A stretch of DNA of 64,000 bases from JAWKIW01 sp046331175 (GCA_046331175.1 JAXLRI010000009.1:62001-126000), one strand, 5' to 3'; shown: positions 9,082 to 17,040, counted from the stretch's first letter. Notes: generated by a model from the sequence alone, not told the origin. A program made the numbers and translations.

Positions 9082-9447
9082 TCAACCGTCGGCGGCGACC
9101 CAGGCGATGGCGGCGTCGCGCTCGGCGAGGGGGAAGACCTCGAAGGCGCCGGGGACCATCCAGCCGAAGGCGGCCGACAGGTGCCGCACCCAGTCGACGT
9201 CGGTGACGAGCGCGGCCCGCTGCCACTTCCCGTGGTGCTCGAGGCCGAGCTTGGTGTCCTGCCACGCGGCACCGGTGCTGTAGCCCTCGAAGCGATCGCC
9301 CATCACGTAGACGCAGCGGATGCTGCCCGAGGCGGACGCCTCCTCGAGCGCCGGGATGAGCACGTCCCGGTAGTCCTCGGCGTGGACCTCGCCCACCGCC
9401 TCGAAGCCGATCACCCCGTCGGGTAGGCCGGTCAGCCGTTCGATCAT
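9082..9447 (-). CDS. SpoIIAA-like/STAS-fold protein (PF11964)
   Basis: Small cytosolic protein of 121 aa resembling the SpoIIAA_like family, a STAS-related fold of unclear role. The opening MIERLTGLPDGVIGFEAVG and the later TKLGLEHHGKWQRAALVTD and MVPGAFEVFPLAERDAAIAW segments match the family pattern of an early beta-strand/helix pair and a late FPL.ER.A...W helix. A strong GGAGGGGG precedes the ATG. It is transcribed with its neighbours on the same strand but separated by over 100 nt, so co-transcription is uncertain. Confidence 0.8.
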   Translation of the reverse strand: MIERLTGLPDGVIGFEAVGEVHAEDYRDVLIPALEEASASGSIRCVYVMGDRFEGYSTGAAWQDTKLGLEHHGKWQRAALVTDVDWVRHLSAAFGWMVPGAFEVFPLAERDAAIAWVAADG

Positions 9448-9557
9448 CGTCAGCCCCCTCCGCTCGTGCGGACCGTGGACCGCCAGCCTCCCAGAACGGG
9501 GAGGCCGGTGCCGCCGGCGCTCCTCGTCGATCGGGGCGATGCGGCCGACGCCTCGGA

Positions 9558-9920
9558 TCAGCGCTTGGTCCGACGCGGCGTCGCGGCCTTCTCCTTCGGC
9601 GGCAGCGTGCCGACGAACGCCAGGGCGCGGTCGAGCCACGCCTGCAGGTCGGCGTCCTCGGCGACGCCGGCGGGCGAGACGAACACGTAGCCCTTCATCG
9701 ACCGGCCGGTGAAGTCCATCGCCCGGGCGTGGGGCCGGGCGAGGGCGTCGGCCCAGGCATCGGGGCCGACGCGCAGCATCAGGTCGTCGGTGGCGACACC
9801 GGCGACCATGTTGCCGTGCAGCAGGAAGCACACCCCGCCGAACATCTTCTTCTCGCCGTAGCCGATGTCGTCGCCGAGGACGCCCCGGATGCGCTCGACC
9901 AGCTGCTCGTCGTAGGCCAC
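9558..9920 (-). CDS. TfoX/Sxy N-terminal domain protein
   Basis: A 120-aa cytosolic protein of the TfoX_N family. Diagnostic features are the KKMFGGVCFLLHGNMVAGV segment (about 25-43), the MLRVGP segment, a DFTGRSMKGYVFVSP block and a Lys/Arg-rich C-terminus. In gamma-proteobacteria the family regulates competence, but stand-alone actinobacterial TfoX_N proteins have no established role. The GTG start follows GAGGAG at good spacing. Confidence 0.9.
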   Translation of the reverse strand: MAYDEQLVERIRGVLGDDIGYGEKKMFGGVCFLLHGNMVAGVATDDLMLRVGPDAWADALARPHARAMDFTGRSMKGYVFVSPAGVAEDADLQAWLDRALAFVGTLPPKEKAATPRRTKR

Positions 9921-9988
9921 GGTCGCGCTCCTCGTCGATCGGTCCGGGTGGGCGTGGCCCGGTCTCGGTGGTCGTCCGAGCCCGCTGA

Positions 9989-10276
9989 TCAGGCCGGGGG
10001 CAGGGGGTCGATCGACGTGACGCCGTCGTCGGCCACCTGGTCGGTCCAGCGCACGCCGTCCCACCAGCGCCACTGGTGGGCGCCGCCGGGGTCGGCGGCC
10101 CACTGGGCCGGCACGGTGGGCACCGGCGGCGGCATGGTCGGGTACATGCGGATGCCGGCGCCGGGCCCGAGCGGCGCGCGGGGCGTCATCGTCTCGGGTC
10201 GGGGCATCGGGGCGTGGGGGTGCGGCGGCGCCGGAGCGGCCTGCTGCTCGGGTGCACCGTTCGACTCGTCGCTCAC
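9989..10276 (-). CDS. DUF2510 domain protein
   Basis: A 95-aa protein: a Pro/Met-rich low-complexity N-terminal half and a C-terminal DUF2510 motif with the typical DPGG..QWRWWDGVRWTDQV Trp cluster (about 62-83). This short domain is common in Actinobacteria, usually attached to membrane proteins; here there is no membrane helix. The GTG start is leaderless-like. Confidence 0.8.
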   Translation of the reverse strand: MSDESNGAPEQQAAPAPPHPHAPMPRPETMTPRAPLGPGAGIRMYPTMPPPVPTVPAQWAADPGGAHQWRWWDGVRWTDQVADDGVTSIDPLPPA

Positions 10277-10282
10277 GTCGCC

Positions 10283-10288
10283 AACCTA
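10283..10288 (-). promoter_or_regulatory. -10 box TAGGTT for leaderless DUF2510 gene
   Basis: On the minus strand TAGGTT is followed by 6 nt and the GTG start; no Shine-Dalgarno. Confidence 0.6.
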
Positions 10289-10335
10289 GCGGGCGGTCCC
10301 GTCGAGCGACCGTGGCCCGGGCCGGCCGTCCGGCG

Positions 10336-10830
10336 CTACAGCTCGCGCTCGTAGACGTACATCACGGGCCCGCCGGGGCCCTCGCGGTTGGTGAACCCCA
10401 TCGACTCGTACAGCGCCCGGGCCGCCGCATCGTCCTCGGACGTCCCGAGGTCGATGGTGTCGGCACCCCGCGCCCGGGCCTCGTCGAGCACGGCCGTGAG
10501 CAGCGCCCGGCCGAGGCCCCGGCCCCGCTCGGCGGGCGCGACGTAGAGCTCGGCCAGGTAGCACTCGGACCCCGCGCTCCACAGCGACGGCCGGAACCGC
10601 AGGACGGCCACGCCGACCGCCGGTTCGCCGGCGAGCAGCACGGCGTCGCCGGCGGCGAGCAGCTCGCCCAGGCGTCCGGCGAGCACGGGAGCCTCGGGTG
10701 CCGGCTCGTCGTACTCGGCGTTGAAGGCCCGCAGGAGGTCGGCGGCGACGGCCAGGTCGTCGGGCCCGGCCAGCCGGATCGAGCCGCTGGCCGAGGCGCT
10801 CATCGAGGCGCTCATCGAGGCGTCACCCAT
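10336..10830 (-). CDS. GNAT family N-acetyltransferase
   Basis: Acetyl-CoA-dependent acyltransferase of 164 aa. The N-terminus carries a (MSAS)2 repeat from a 12-bp tandem duplication. The GNAT core follows: IRLAGPDDLAVAADLLRAF (motif C), AELYVAPAERGRGLGRALL with the R-G-x-G-x-G acetyl-CoA loop (about 95-113), and ALYESMGF (motif B). The acceptor substrate is unknown. No Shine-Dalgarno is seen; a GAGGCT box 6 nt before the ATG suggests a leaderless transcript with a weak -10. Confidence 0.88.
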   Translation of the reverse strand: MGDASMSASMSASASGSIRLAGPDDLAVAADLLRAFNAEYDEPAPEAPVLAGRLGELLAAGDAVLLAGEPAVGVAVLRFRPSLWSAGSECYLAELYVAPAERGRGLGRALLTAVLDEARARGADTIDLGTSEDDAAARALYESMGFTNREGPGGPVMYVYEREL

Positions 10831-10882
10831 GCCGACAGCCTCGCGCCGCACCCCGCCTCGTCGCCCTGCCGAGCGTTCCCCG

Positions 10883-10929
10883 ACGTTCAGGCCGCCGACC
10901 ACCTCCAGGGTGGCCCAGCCCCTGAACGT
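10883..10929. repeat. 47-bp palindromic repeat, copy A
   Basis: Terminal inverted repeats ACGTTCAG/CTGAACGT enclose an internal hairpin CCACC-TCCAG-GGTGG. First of three copies of identical length lying in one intergenic gap. The first 33 nt are identical to copy C. Confidence 0.85.
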
Positions 10930-10960
10930 CCGAGCCGGTCGCCCTCGCCTCACCTCGCCG

Positions 10961-11007
10961 ACGTTCAGGCCGCGGACCACCGCCACGGTGCACCAGCGCA
11001 TGAACGT
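10961..11007. repeat. 47-bp palindromic repeat, copy B (diverged)
   Basis: Terminal arms ACGTTCA/TGAACGT are kept. The internal stem is shifted to CACCG-CCA-CGGTG; positions 22 and 26 of the unit change together (T/G to G/C), creating an extra pair, so structure is preserved. Confidence 0.8.
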
Positions 11008-11022
11008 CCCGACCCGCCCCAA

Positions 11023-11069
11023 ACGTTCAGGCCGCCGACCACCTCCAGGGTGGCCGGCGGGCTGAACGT
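11023..11069. repeat. 47-bp palindromic repeat, copy C
   Basis: Terminal arms ACGTTCAG/CTGAACGT and the CCACC/GGTGG stem are present; the right flank also pairs with the left (GCCGCCG with GGCGGGC), giving the most complete hairpin of the three. Confidence 0.85.
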
Positions 11070-11130
11070 GGGTTGGATCGGACGAACGGGGCGGCACCCG
11101 ACGACGAGCGCCGGGTGCCGCCCGCCGGCC

Positions 11131-11634
11131 TCAGAGCGGCAGGGACTCGCCGGTCTCGAGCAGGGTCTTGAGGTCGCTGAGCACCCAGGCCCAGCCGCCG
11201 CCACCCTCCTGCAGGGGCGAGTCGCCGCTGATCGCGCCCTCGTGCATCGGCGCCCCGGTGACGTCGTGGGTCACGGTGAGGCGGGTCATCGACTCGGTCT
11301 CGGCGTGGACGTCGTAGGTGAGCGTGGTGAACGGCTCGGTGCCGAGCTCGGGGGAGAAGAGCATGCGCCACGTCTGGACCAGCTTGTGCGGCGGATCGGC
11401 CTCGAGCACCTCACCCTCGACCACCACGTCGGGCGCGCCCATCGCCTGCATGCCCTCGTTGGGCAGGGCCCGGAACGACCCGCCGGCCCTCAGCTCGAAC
11501 TCGCTGGGGGCGTGGTAGCCGTAGCGCTGGTTCCACTCGGGCGAGGTGATGGCCTCCCACACCCGCTCGGGCGAGGCCTTGATGAAGACGCGGAAGACCT
11601 TGATGGTCCGGGTCTCGGTGTCGGTGGTGGTCAT
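11131..11634 (-). CDS. SRPBCC (AHSA1/activator of Hsp90-like) domain protein
   Basis: A 167-aa START/Bet v1-like fold protein. It opens with IKVFRVFIKASPERVWEAIT and contains the family EGEVLEADPPHKLVQTWR strand turn and a C-terminal helix (GGWAWVLSDLKTLLETG). These proteins are usually co-transcribed with an ArsR regulator, as here: the start codon overlaps the regulator stop by ATGA. Ligand unknown. The operon is probably controlled by the ArsR protein through the palindrome upstream of that gene. Confidence 0.9.
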   Translation of the reverse strand: MTTTDTETRTIKVFRVFIKASPERVWEAITSPEWNQRYGYHAPSEFELRAGGSFRALPNEGMQAMGAPDVVVEGEVLEADPPHKLVQTWRMLFSPELGTEPFTTLTYDVHAETESMTRLTVTHDVTGAPMHEGAISGDSPLQEGGGGWAWVLSDLKTLLETGESLPL

Positions 11635-12062
11635 GCGGAGCCCTCCAGGCTGTGCTTCAGGTCGGCGAGCGCCGCGGCGTGGCGCTCGGTGAACTTGTCG
11701 ATCCAGCGGTCGTGGATCAGGCGGATGGGGACGGGGTTGAGGTGGTGGTGCTTCTCGCGCCCCACCCGGACGGCGACGACCAGCCCGGCGGCCTCGAGCA
11801 CCTTCAGGTGCTTCATGACGCCGAAGCGGGTCATCTCGACGCCGGCGGCCACGACGGCGAGCTCGAGGTCGCCGAGGGTGCGGCCGTCCTGGTCGAACAG
11901 CACGTCGAGCAGGAGGCGGCGGGTGGGGTCGGCCATCGCCTTGAACACGAGGTCCTGGTCGTCGACCGGGCGACTCGCCGCCGACGCCGTGCCGTCGATG
12001 CCACGGCCGGCCCCCGAGGGGGAAGGAGGAGCGGCGGGAGCGGGCGGGGCAGCGGTGACCAC
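11631..12062 (-). CDS. ArsR-family transcriptional regulator
   Basis: Winged-helix repressor of 143 aa. After a Pro/Ala-rich leader the domain reads VFKAMADPTRRLLLDVLF, then RFGVMKHLKVLEAAGLVV as recognition helix and wing, and ends with a RWIDKFTERHAAALADLK helix. No metal-binding Cys motif is visible, as expected for the SRPBCC-linked subgroup. The GTG start was chosen because TATTGT lies exactly 6 nt upstream (leaderless pattern). The ATG seven codons earlier lies inside the operator palindrome and is less likely. Confidence 0.85.
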   Translation of the reverse strand: MVTAAPPAPAAPPSPSGAGRGIDGTASAASRPVDDQDLVFKAMADPTRRLLLDVLFDQDGRTLGDLELAVVAAGVEMTRFGVMKHLKVLEAAGLVVAVRVGREKHHHLNPVPIRLIHDRWIDKFTERHAAALADLKHSLEGSA

Positions 12063-12068
12063 GCCTCG

Positions 12069-12074
12069 ACAATA
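12069..12074 (-). promoter_or_regulatory. -10 box TATTGT of the ArsR/SRPBCC operon
   Basis: Minus-strand TATTGT, 6 nt before the GTG; directly downstream of a 16-bp palindrome. Confidence 0.6.
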
Positions 12075-12075
12075 C

Positions 12076-12091
12076 GTGACCATTTGGTCAC
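12076..12091. promoter_or_regulatory. Operator palindrome of the ArsR-family regulator
   Basis: GTGACCATTTGGTCAC has perfect 7-bp arms around a TT centre. It sits one base upstream of the -10 box of the operon, where a bound dimer would block RNA polymerase. Autorepression by the downstream ArsR protein is inferred. Confidence 0.7.
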
Positions 12092-12181
12092 CTGTCAACG
12101 GTCGGCCTGGGCTCGGGGCACGCGAGGGCGACGCCGGCCGGCACGCGCGCAGGTCGGCGTCGACGAGGGACGTGCAGTCGG

Positions 12182-13510
12182 TCAGCCCGAGGTGAGGTCC
12201 CAGAAGGCGGCGGTCGGCACCGCGCCGACGATGTCGCTGCCGTCGCTCGACGGCGTGGAGCGCGACCAGCCGACGACCAGGCAGCCGCCGTCGTAGCAGG
12301 ACACGCCGCTGAGGTGGGTGGCCTTGGCCGGGTAGTCCGACACCGTGTACCAGGAGCCCTTGATGCGGGCCGCCACCTCGGCGCCACTGACGAGCGGCCG
12401 GCCCGAGGGCGGGGACGGGATCGCCATGCACAGGTCCTCCGACGAGCAACCGACCGCGTAGAGCGGGCCCGAGAGGGGCGACTCCTCGTCGGTCAGCGAG
12501 CGGCCGTCCCAGCGCAGCACCGCGCCGGCGTTCCCGTTGCCGCCGACCGCGAGGCAGAACGAGGCGCTCGAGCAGATCACCGCGTCCAGCGTCCGGGCCT
12601 GGCTGGTCGGGACGGGCACCTCGGTCCACTGCTGGCCGTCCCAGTGGAAGACCAGGGCCACGTCGGCGGGCGTTCCCACCTCCTTGTTCGCGACGCCGAC
12701 CGCGAGGCAGTCGCTGGTCGAGCTGCACGACACCGAGCGGAGGATCTGGACCGCCATGTTGGTCTCGGACGAGAGCGCCGCCGTCTTCCAGATCTCGCCG
12801 TTCCAGATCGAGACGATGGGCGCAGAGCTCGTCGCGGCCTGGTTGCGGCCGTAGCCGACGGCCACGCAGAACGACGACGACGGGCAGCTCACCGACGACA
12901 CCGAGAGCAGCAGCGGGTCCCGGACCACGACCACGTCGCTGTTCATCCCGGCCCACTTGCCACCCTGGACCTGCTGGATCTCGGGCACGGCCAGCTGGGT
13001 CGTCTCGTGGTTGTCGATGGGGACGATGCAGAAGTCGTCGAGGCAGTCGAGCTCGCCCGGGGTGGGCGGCGCCGACGCGCTGCCCGACGGACCGTTCGAC
13101 GACGACCAGGTCGAGCCGTCCCAGTGCACGAGGTAGTCGGTCAACACGTTGCTCTGGTCGGCCCGGATGCCGTCGACCGAGCAGCTGTCGGGCCCGTTGC
13201 ACTGGGCCGAGACGAGCTGGTCGTAGGCGCCCGCGGCCGGCGGATCGACCGGGGTCCAGGCCCCCGCCACGGTGTCGGACTCCGCCGACGTGGTCGTCGA
13301 GCGGCGGGTCGACGGCGTGCGGGTGGACGGTGTGCGCGTGGCGGGGGTCCGGGTCGTCGCCGTGTCGGGGGCGACGGTGGTCCCTTCGGTGGCAGGCGGC
13401 GCGGCCGTCGTCGGGCTGCCGACGTCGGAGGTGGTCTTCGTGCACGCGGGCAGCGCGACGAGCGCCCCGATGGCGAGCAGGGCGGCGAACCGCCGGGGTC
13501 GTCGAGCCAT
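12182..13510 (-). CDS. Secreted lipoprotein with disulfide-type beta repeats
   Basis: Predicted lipoprotein of 442 aa: basic N-terminus, hydrophobic segment, lipobox ALPAC with Cys23. A Thr/Arg/Pro linker follows, with repeated TRTP units (about 52-75), and then repeats of the type SVSCPSSSFCVAVG. Five such Cys-x5/6-Cys pairs occur, most followed by a W-x-G-x-x-W strand pair, suggesting propeller blades each held by a disulfide. No catalytic motif is recognised. GGAGGA lies six bases before the ATG. Function unknown; an extracellular binding role is a guess. Confidence 0.75.
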   Translation of the reverse strand: MARRPRRFAALLAIGALVALPACTKTTSDVGSPTTAAPPATEGTTVAPDTATTRTPATRTPSTRTPSTRRSTTTSAESDTVAGAWTPVDPPAAGAYDQLVSAQCNGPDSCSVDGIRADQSNVLTDYLVHWDGSTWSSSNGPSGSASAPPTPGELDCLDDFCIVPIDNHETTQLAVPEIQQVQGGKWAGMNSDVVVVRDPLLLSVSSVSCPSSSFCVAVGYGRNQAATSSAPIVSIWNGEIWKTAALSSETNMAVQILRSVSCSSTSDCLAVGVANKEVGTPADVALVFHWDGQQWTEVPVPTSQARTLDAVICSSASFCLAVGGNGNAGAVLRWDGRSLTDEESPLSGPLYAVGCSSEDLCMAIPSPPSGRPLVSGAEVAARIKGSWYTVSDYPAKATHLSGVSCYDGGCLVVGWSRSTPSSDGSDIVGAVPTAAFWDLTSG

Positions 13511-13721
13511 GGCGCGTCCTCCTGTGCTCGCGACCCCGCGCCGTGGTGCCCACGACCCGCCCCGCCGACCGCCGCTGCAGCAACGGTCGCGCCGTCGCCA
13601 GGGAGCGCGGCAGGGCCGAGAGTCCCACGAACCCCGACGCGCCCGGGGCGGAGGCGCCCGCCGGGCGGGCCGGGTGGGCGCGGTGCTCGGTGGACGGTCG
13701 GTCTCGCCCTGGCGGCGGCGA

Positions 13722-14471
13722 TCAGGCGCGGCGCGCTCGGCGACCGGACGGGGTGGCGCGGCCGCCGGCGGCGAGCAGGTCGAGGGCCTCGGCGCACAGG
13801 GCGGGCAGGTCGCCCTCGCCGTCGCCGGCGACCCACACCGACACCGCGGAGGTGACGGCGGCGAGCGTGGTGGAGGCGATGACCTGGGCCCGCAGATCCA
13901 GGGCGGGGTCGACGCCGAGGCGCTCGGCCACCGCGGCGGCGACCAGCTGCTGCCACTCGTTGCGGCGCTGGGCGGATCGGCCGGCCAGCGACGGCGTCTC
14001 GGCGATCAGCCGGGTCTTGCGCAGGGTGAGGTCGCGCTCGGCGCTGAAGCCGGCCGCCAGCGAGAGCATGGCCTCGCGCACCGAGGTCTCGATGGGCTCG
14101 TCGGCGGGGCGGGCGGCGAGGTCGGCCCGGAGCCGCTCGAACTTCTCGCCGTAGTCGGTGAACAGCACGTCGTCCTTGGTCGGGAAGTACCGGAAGAACG
14201 TGCGGGGGGCCATGTCGACGGCGGCGGCGATGTCGTCGACGGTGACGTGCTCCCAGCCCCGCGCCTCGGCCAGGTCGAGGGCGGCGGTCACCACCTCGGC
14301 GCGGATGCGCTCCCGGCGACGGGCCCGCCGGTCACCGACGTCTCCCCCGGCCGAGCCGTCCCCGGGGGGACCGGTCGCGGCGGCGTCGGTGGCCTCGGCT
14401 CCCGTCGACCCGGCCCCGGCGGAGCGGGTCCGCCGGCGGGCGGACGTCGACGAGGTGGTGGAGGCGGCCAC
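13722..14471 (-). CDS. TetR-family transcriptional regulator
   Basis: Repressor of 249 aa. After a 45-residue low-complexity leader, the N-terminal HTH reads RRERIRAEVVTAALDLAEAR and VTVDDIAAAVDMAPRTFFRY, ending in FPTKDDVLF. The rest is the ligand-binding domain with the ERLG.D...DLRAQV pattern. The GTG start follows a minus-strand TAGGGT box by 7 nt; no ATG exists close to the HTH. It is divergent from a DHA2 exporter with a palindrome in between, the usual arrangement of a drug- or metabolite-responsive repressor. Confidence 0.88.
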   Translation of the reverse strand: MAASTTSSTSARRRTRSAGAGSTGAEATDAAATGPPGDGSAGGDVGDRRARRRERIRAEVVTAALDLAEARGWEHVTVDDIAAAVDMAPRTFFRYFPTKDDVLFTDYGEKFERLRADLAARPADEPIETSVREAMLSLAAGFSAERDLTLRKTRLIAETPSLAGRSAQRRNEWQQLVAAAVAERLGVDPALDLRAQVIASTTLAAVTSAVSVWVAGDGEGDLPALCAEALDLLAAGGRATPSGRRARRA

Positions 14472-14478
14472 GACGACC

Positions 14479-14484
14479 ACCCTA
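14479..14484 (-). promoter_or_regulatory. -10 box TAGGGT for leaderless tetR-family gene
   Basis: Minus-strand TAGGGT, 7 nt before the GTG start. Confidence 0.55.
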
Positions 14485-14512
14485 GCCACCTGCGACGCGC
14501 TGCGCGTCATGA

Positions 14513-14529
14513 ACTGCCATGTTGGCAGT
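14513..14529. promoter_or_regulatory. TetR-type operator between regulator and exporter
   Basis: ACTGCCATGTTGGCAGT has perfect 7-bp arms with a 3-nt centre. It lies 16 nt upstream of the exporter -10 box, overlapping its -35 region. A further TGCCA half-site follows at 14533. Confidence 0.75.
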
Positions 14530-14545
14530 CTCTGCCACTTCGGCA

Positions 14546-14551
14546 TACGAT
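14546..14551 (+). promoter_or_regulatory. -10 box TACGAT for leaderless exporter gene
   Basis: TACGAT then 7 nt to the ATG; no Shine-Dalgarno. Confidence 0.6.
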
Positions 14552-14558
14552 GCCAGCC

Positions 14559-16286
14559 ATGACCGCCCCCACCGACCCGTCGACCGCCGCGAGCGCGCCG
14601 GCGACGGGCGCGCCCGCCGACGCCGACGCGACCGCCGACGCCGCGTCCGATCACCACGGCATCCCCGAGGCGATCTACCGCCGTCGCTGGTGGACGCTCG
14701 CCGTGCTGTGCCTCTCGCTGCTGATCGTGTTCATCGGCAACTCGAGCCTCAACGTCACCATCCCGACGCTGTCGCGCGAGCTGCAGGCCACCGAGTCGCA
14801 GCTGCAGTGGGTGATCGCCATCTACTCGCTGGTGTTCGCCGGCCTGCTGTTCACCACCGGCGCCCTCGGCGATCGCTACGGCCGCAAGGGGGCGCTGCAG
14901 CTGGGCCTGGTGCTGTTCATGCTCGCCTGCGTGGCGGCGTCGCTGTCGACGTCGATGCCCCAGCTCATCGCCTGCCGGGCGCTCATGGGCGTCGGGGCCG
15001 CGCTGATCATGCCCTCGACGTTGTCGATCCTCGTCAACGTCTTCCCGCCCGACGAGCGCACCAAGGCCATCGCCATCTGGGCCGGCGTCACCGGCGCGGC
15101 CGGCGCCATCGGGCCGGTGGCCAGCGGCCTGATCCTCGGCCACTTCTGGTACGGGGCCGTGTTCCTCGTGAACGTGCCGATCTGCGCCTTCGCCCTGGTC
15201 GCCGGCATCAGGCTGGTCCCCCGCTCGAAGGACCCCGAGCACGGCCAGCTCGACCCGGTGGGCGCCCTGCTGTCGATCGTCGGGATCGTGTCGCTCGTCT
15301 ACGGCCTCATCGAGGCCCCCGACAAGGGCTGGACGGCACCGATCACGCTGGCGTCGTTCGCCCTCGGCATCGTCGTGCTCGCCGTCTTCGTGCTGTGGGA
15401 GCGGCGCCAGGACGAGCCCATGCTCGACATCGCCTACTTCCGCAACGGCGCCTTCAGCGCCGGCACCAGCGGGATGATCCTCGTGTTCATGGCGATGTAC
15501 GGCGTGATGTTCCTCGTCACCCAGTACTTCCAGCTGATCCTCGGCTACACCCCGCTCGACTCGGCCCTGCGCTTCCTGCCCATGGCGCCGATCATGATCA
15601 TCGTGGCGCCGCTCACCCCGCGGCTGAGCCAGCGCTTCGGCGCCAACCGCACGGTGTCGGCCGGCCTCGCCCTCGTGGGCGTCGGCCTCATCATGTTCCG
15701 TGCGCTCAGCGAGACGACGGCCTACCTCTACATCCTCGGCGCCGTGGTGCCGCTGGTCGGTGGCATGGCGCTGGCCATGTCGCCGATGACCGCCGCCATC
15801 ATGTCGGCCGTCCCGCCTCGCCGGGCCGGCGCCGGCTCGGCCATGAACGACGCCACCCGCGAGCTGGGCGCCGCCCTCGGCGTGGCCGTGATGGGATCGA
15901 TCGCCGCCTCGCGCTACGCCACCGCCGTCGACGGGCTCACCGGCGGCCTGCCGCCCGCCGCCCAGGAGGCGGCCGGCTCGTCGCTGGCCGGGGCCCTGCA
16001 GGTGGCCGCCCACGTGCCCGGCGAGGTCGGCCAGGCGCTGGCCGCCGGCGCCCAGTCGGCCTTCATCGACGGCATCCACCTGGCCGTCACCATCGGCGCC
16101 ATCCTCGCCTGGATCGCCTCGATGGTCGTCCTGCGCTACCTGCCCCGCCACCTGGCCCACGAGGGCGCCATGCACGGCGGCGGCGAGGCCATCGAGGAGG
16201 TGCTCGAGCTGGGCATCGCCGGCGTCGAGCCGGTGTTCGCCGACGAGCGCTTCGCCGGCGACGACCGCTCCCCCGCCCCGAGCTGA
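14559..16286 (+). CDS. MFS transporter, DHA2 (14-TMS) drug/H+ antiporter family
   Basis: Major facilitator exporter of 575 aa with about 14 hydrophobic helices. After a 40-residue Ala/Asp-rich cytosolic leader come LCLSLLIVFIGNSSLNVTIP (helix 1, typical DHA2), the loop motif A GDRYGRKGAL, and motif C-like GAAGAIGPVASGLIL. Related proteins export drugs or lipids in Actinobacteria. The C-terminal tail (about 55 residues) is acidic and cytosolic. Expression is probably repressed by the divergent TetR protein. Confidence 0.92.
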   Translation: MTAPTDPSTAASAPATGAPADADATADAASDHHGIPEAIYRRRWWTLAVLCLSLLIVFIGNSSLNVTIPTLSRELQATESQLQWVIAIYSLVFAGLLFTTGALGDRYGRKGALQLGLVLFMLACVAASLSTSMPQLIACRALMGVGAALIMPSTLSILVNVFPPDERTKAIAIWAGVTGAAGAIGPVASGLILGHFWYGAVFLVNVPICAFALVAGIRLVPRSKDPEHGQLDPVGALLSIVGIVSLVYGLIEAPDKGWTAPITLASFALGIVVLAVFVLWERRQDEPMLDIAYFRNGAFSAGTSGMILVFMAMYGVMFLVTQYFQLILGYTPLDSALRFLPMAPIMIIVAPLTPRLSQRFGANRTVSAGLALVGVGLIMFRALSETTAYLYILGAVVPLVGGMALAMSPMTAAIMSAVPPRRAGAGSAMNDATRELGAALGVAVMGSIAASRYATAVDGLTGGLPPAAQEAAGSSLAGALQVAAHVPGEVGQALAAGAQSAFIDGIHLAVTIGAILAWIASMVVLRYLPRHLAHEGAMHGGGEAIEEVLELGIAGVEPVFADERFAGDDRSPAPS

Positions 16287-16368
16287 TCGCCGGCTGCCGG
16301 CGACCCGCTGCCCGCTGCCGCCGGCCGCCAGCCGACCGGCGGACGGCCACCCGCCGCACCGACTCGCG

Positions 16369-16406
16369 TGCGTTCCCCATCACGCAAGAGCGTGACCACG
16401 AACGCA
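16369..16406. terminator. Nested hairpin between convergent genes
   Basis: Outer arms TGCGTTC/GAACGCA and inner arms CACGC/GCGTG around an AAGA tetraloop, separated by symmetrical 5-nt internal loops. It lies between the exporter end and the glycosyltransferase remnant. No U-tract follows. Either a bidirectional terminator or a small palindromic element; the outer arms recall the GTTC/GAAC ends of the 47-bp repeats. Confidence 0.45.
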
Positions 16407-16480
16407 GTCGACAGAAGTGAGTCGCGAGCGCCGAGCGGGGCGATCAGCTGGGCCGCAGGGGATCAGGCGGGAGTGAGACC

Positions 16481-17038
16481 TCAGGCGGCGGGTCGGCGGC
16501 CGAGGCGGGCGGCGGCGTAGCCGGCCGCGGTCCACACCAGGCCGACGGCGATGGCCCCGGCCCGGCGGGCGCCGGCCCCGTCACCCCGCGCCGCGTCGCG
16601 CAGGCCGCGCGCCACGCCGGCCGGCAGCACGCGCGTCGTGTAGGCGCGCTCGGTGGCGAGCGCATCGCCGGCACCGACCTCGTCGGTCACCTGGGCCTTG
16701 GACCGGCCCTCGGCGGCGCAGCGGGCCCGGAAGTAGGCGAAGGCGTGGCGGTCGGCGCTGACCCGGTGGCGCACTCGCACGGCCGGGTCGTAGACGAGGC
16801 GAGCCTCGGGGTGGGCCTGGCGCAGGCGGATGCAGAGCTCGGTCTCCTCGCAGCCGACCGGCTTGGTGCCGACGCGGCCGATGCCCTCGCGAAACCCGCC
16901 GACCTCATCGAAGACCTCGCGCCGGAACGACATGTTGCAGCCCAAGAAGTTGCGCACCGGCGCCGGCTGCTCGGGCTGGCCGGTGTAGCTGCAGCCCACG
17001 ACCCAGCCGAACTCGGCCGGGAACCACGCCGGGGCCTC
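16481..17038 (-). pseudogene. Glycosyltransferase family 2, 5'-truncated remnant
   Basis: The C-terminal half of a GT2 enzyme is well preserved: AWFPAEFGWVVGCSYTG, NFLGCNMSFRREVFDEVGGF, the ETELCIRLRQ acid motif, and a C-terminal region ending in a weakly hydrophobic helix. Upstream of the AWFP block homology stops, an in-frame TGA follows near 17113 and no start codon is available except a GTG inside the conserved core. The nucleotide-binding N-terminal domain is missing. The break coincides with the tail of an unrelated plus-strand gene, so this is a recombination or deletion scar. Confidence 0.75.
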
Positions 17039-17040
17039 TG

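Noticed and set aside
10883..11069. Palindromic repeat cluster as a CRISPR array
   Set aside because: Units are wholly palindromic, start-to-start distances differ (78 and 62 nt), only three copies exist, and no cas gene is present.
12081..12083. ATG start seven codons upstream for the ArsR gene
   Set aside because: It falls inside the operator palindrome and upstream of the predicted transcript start.
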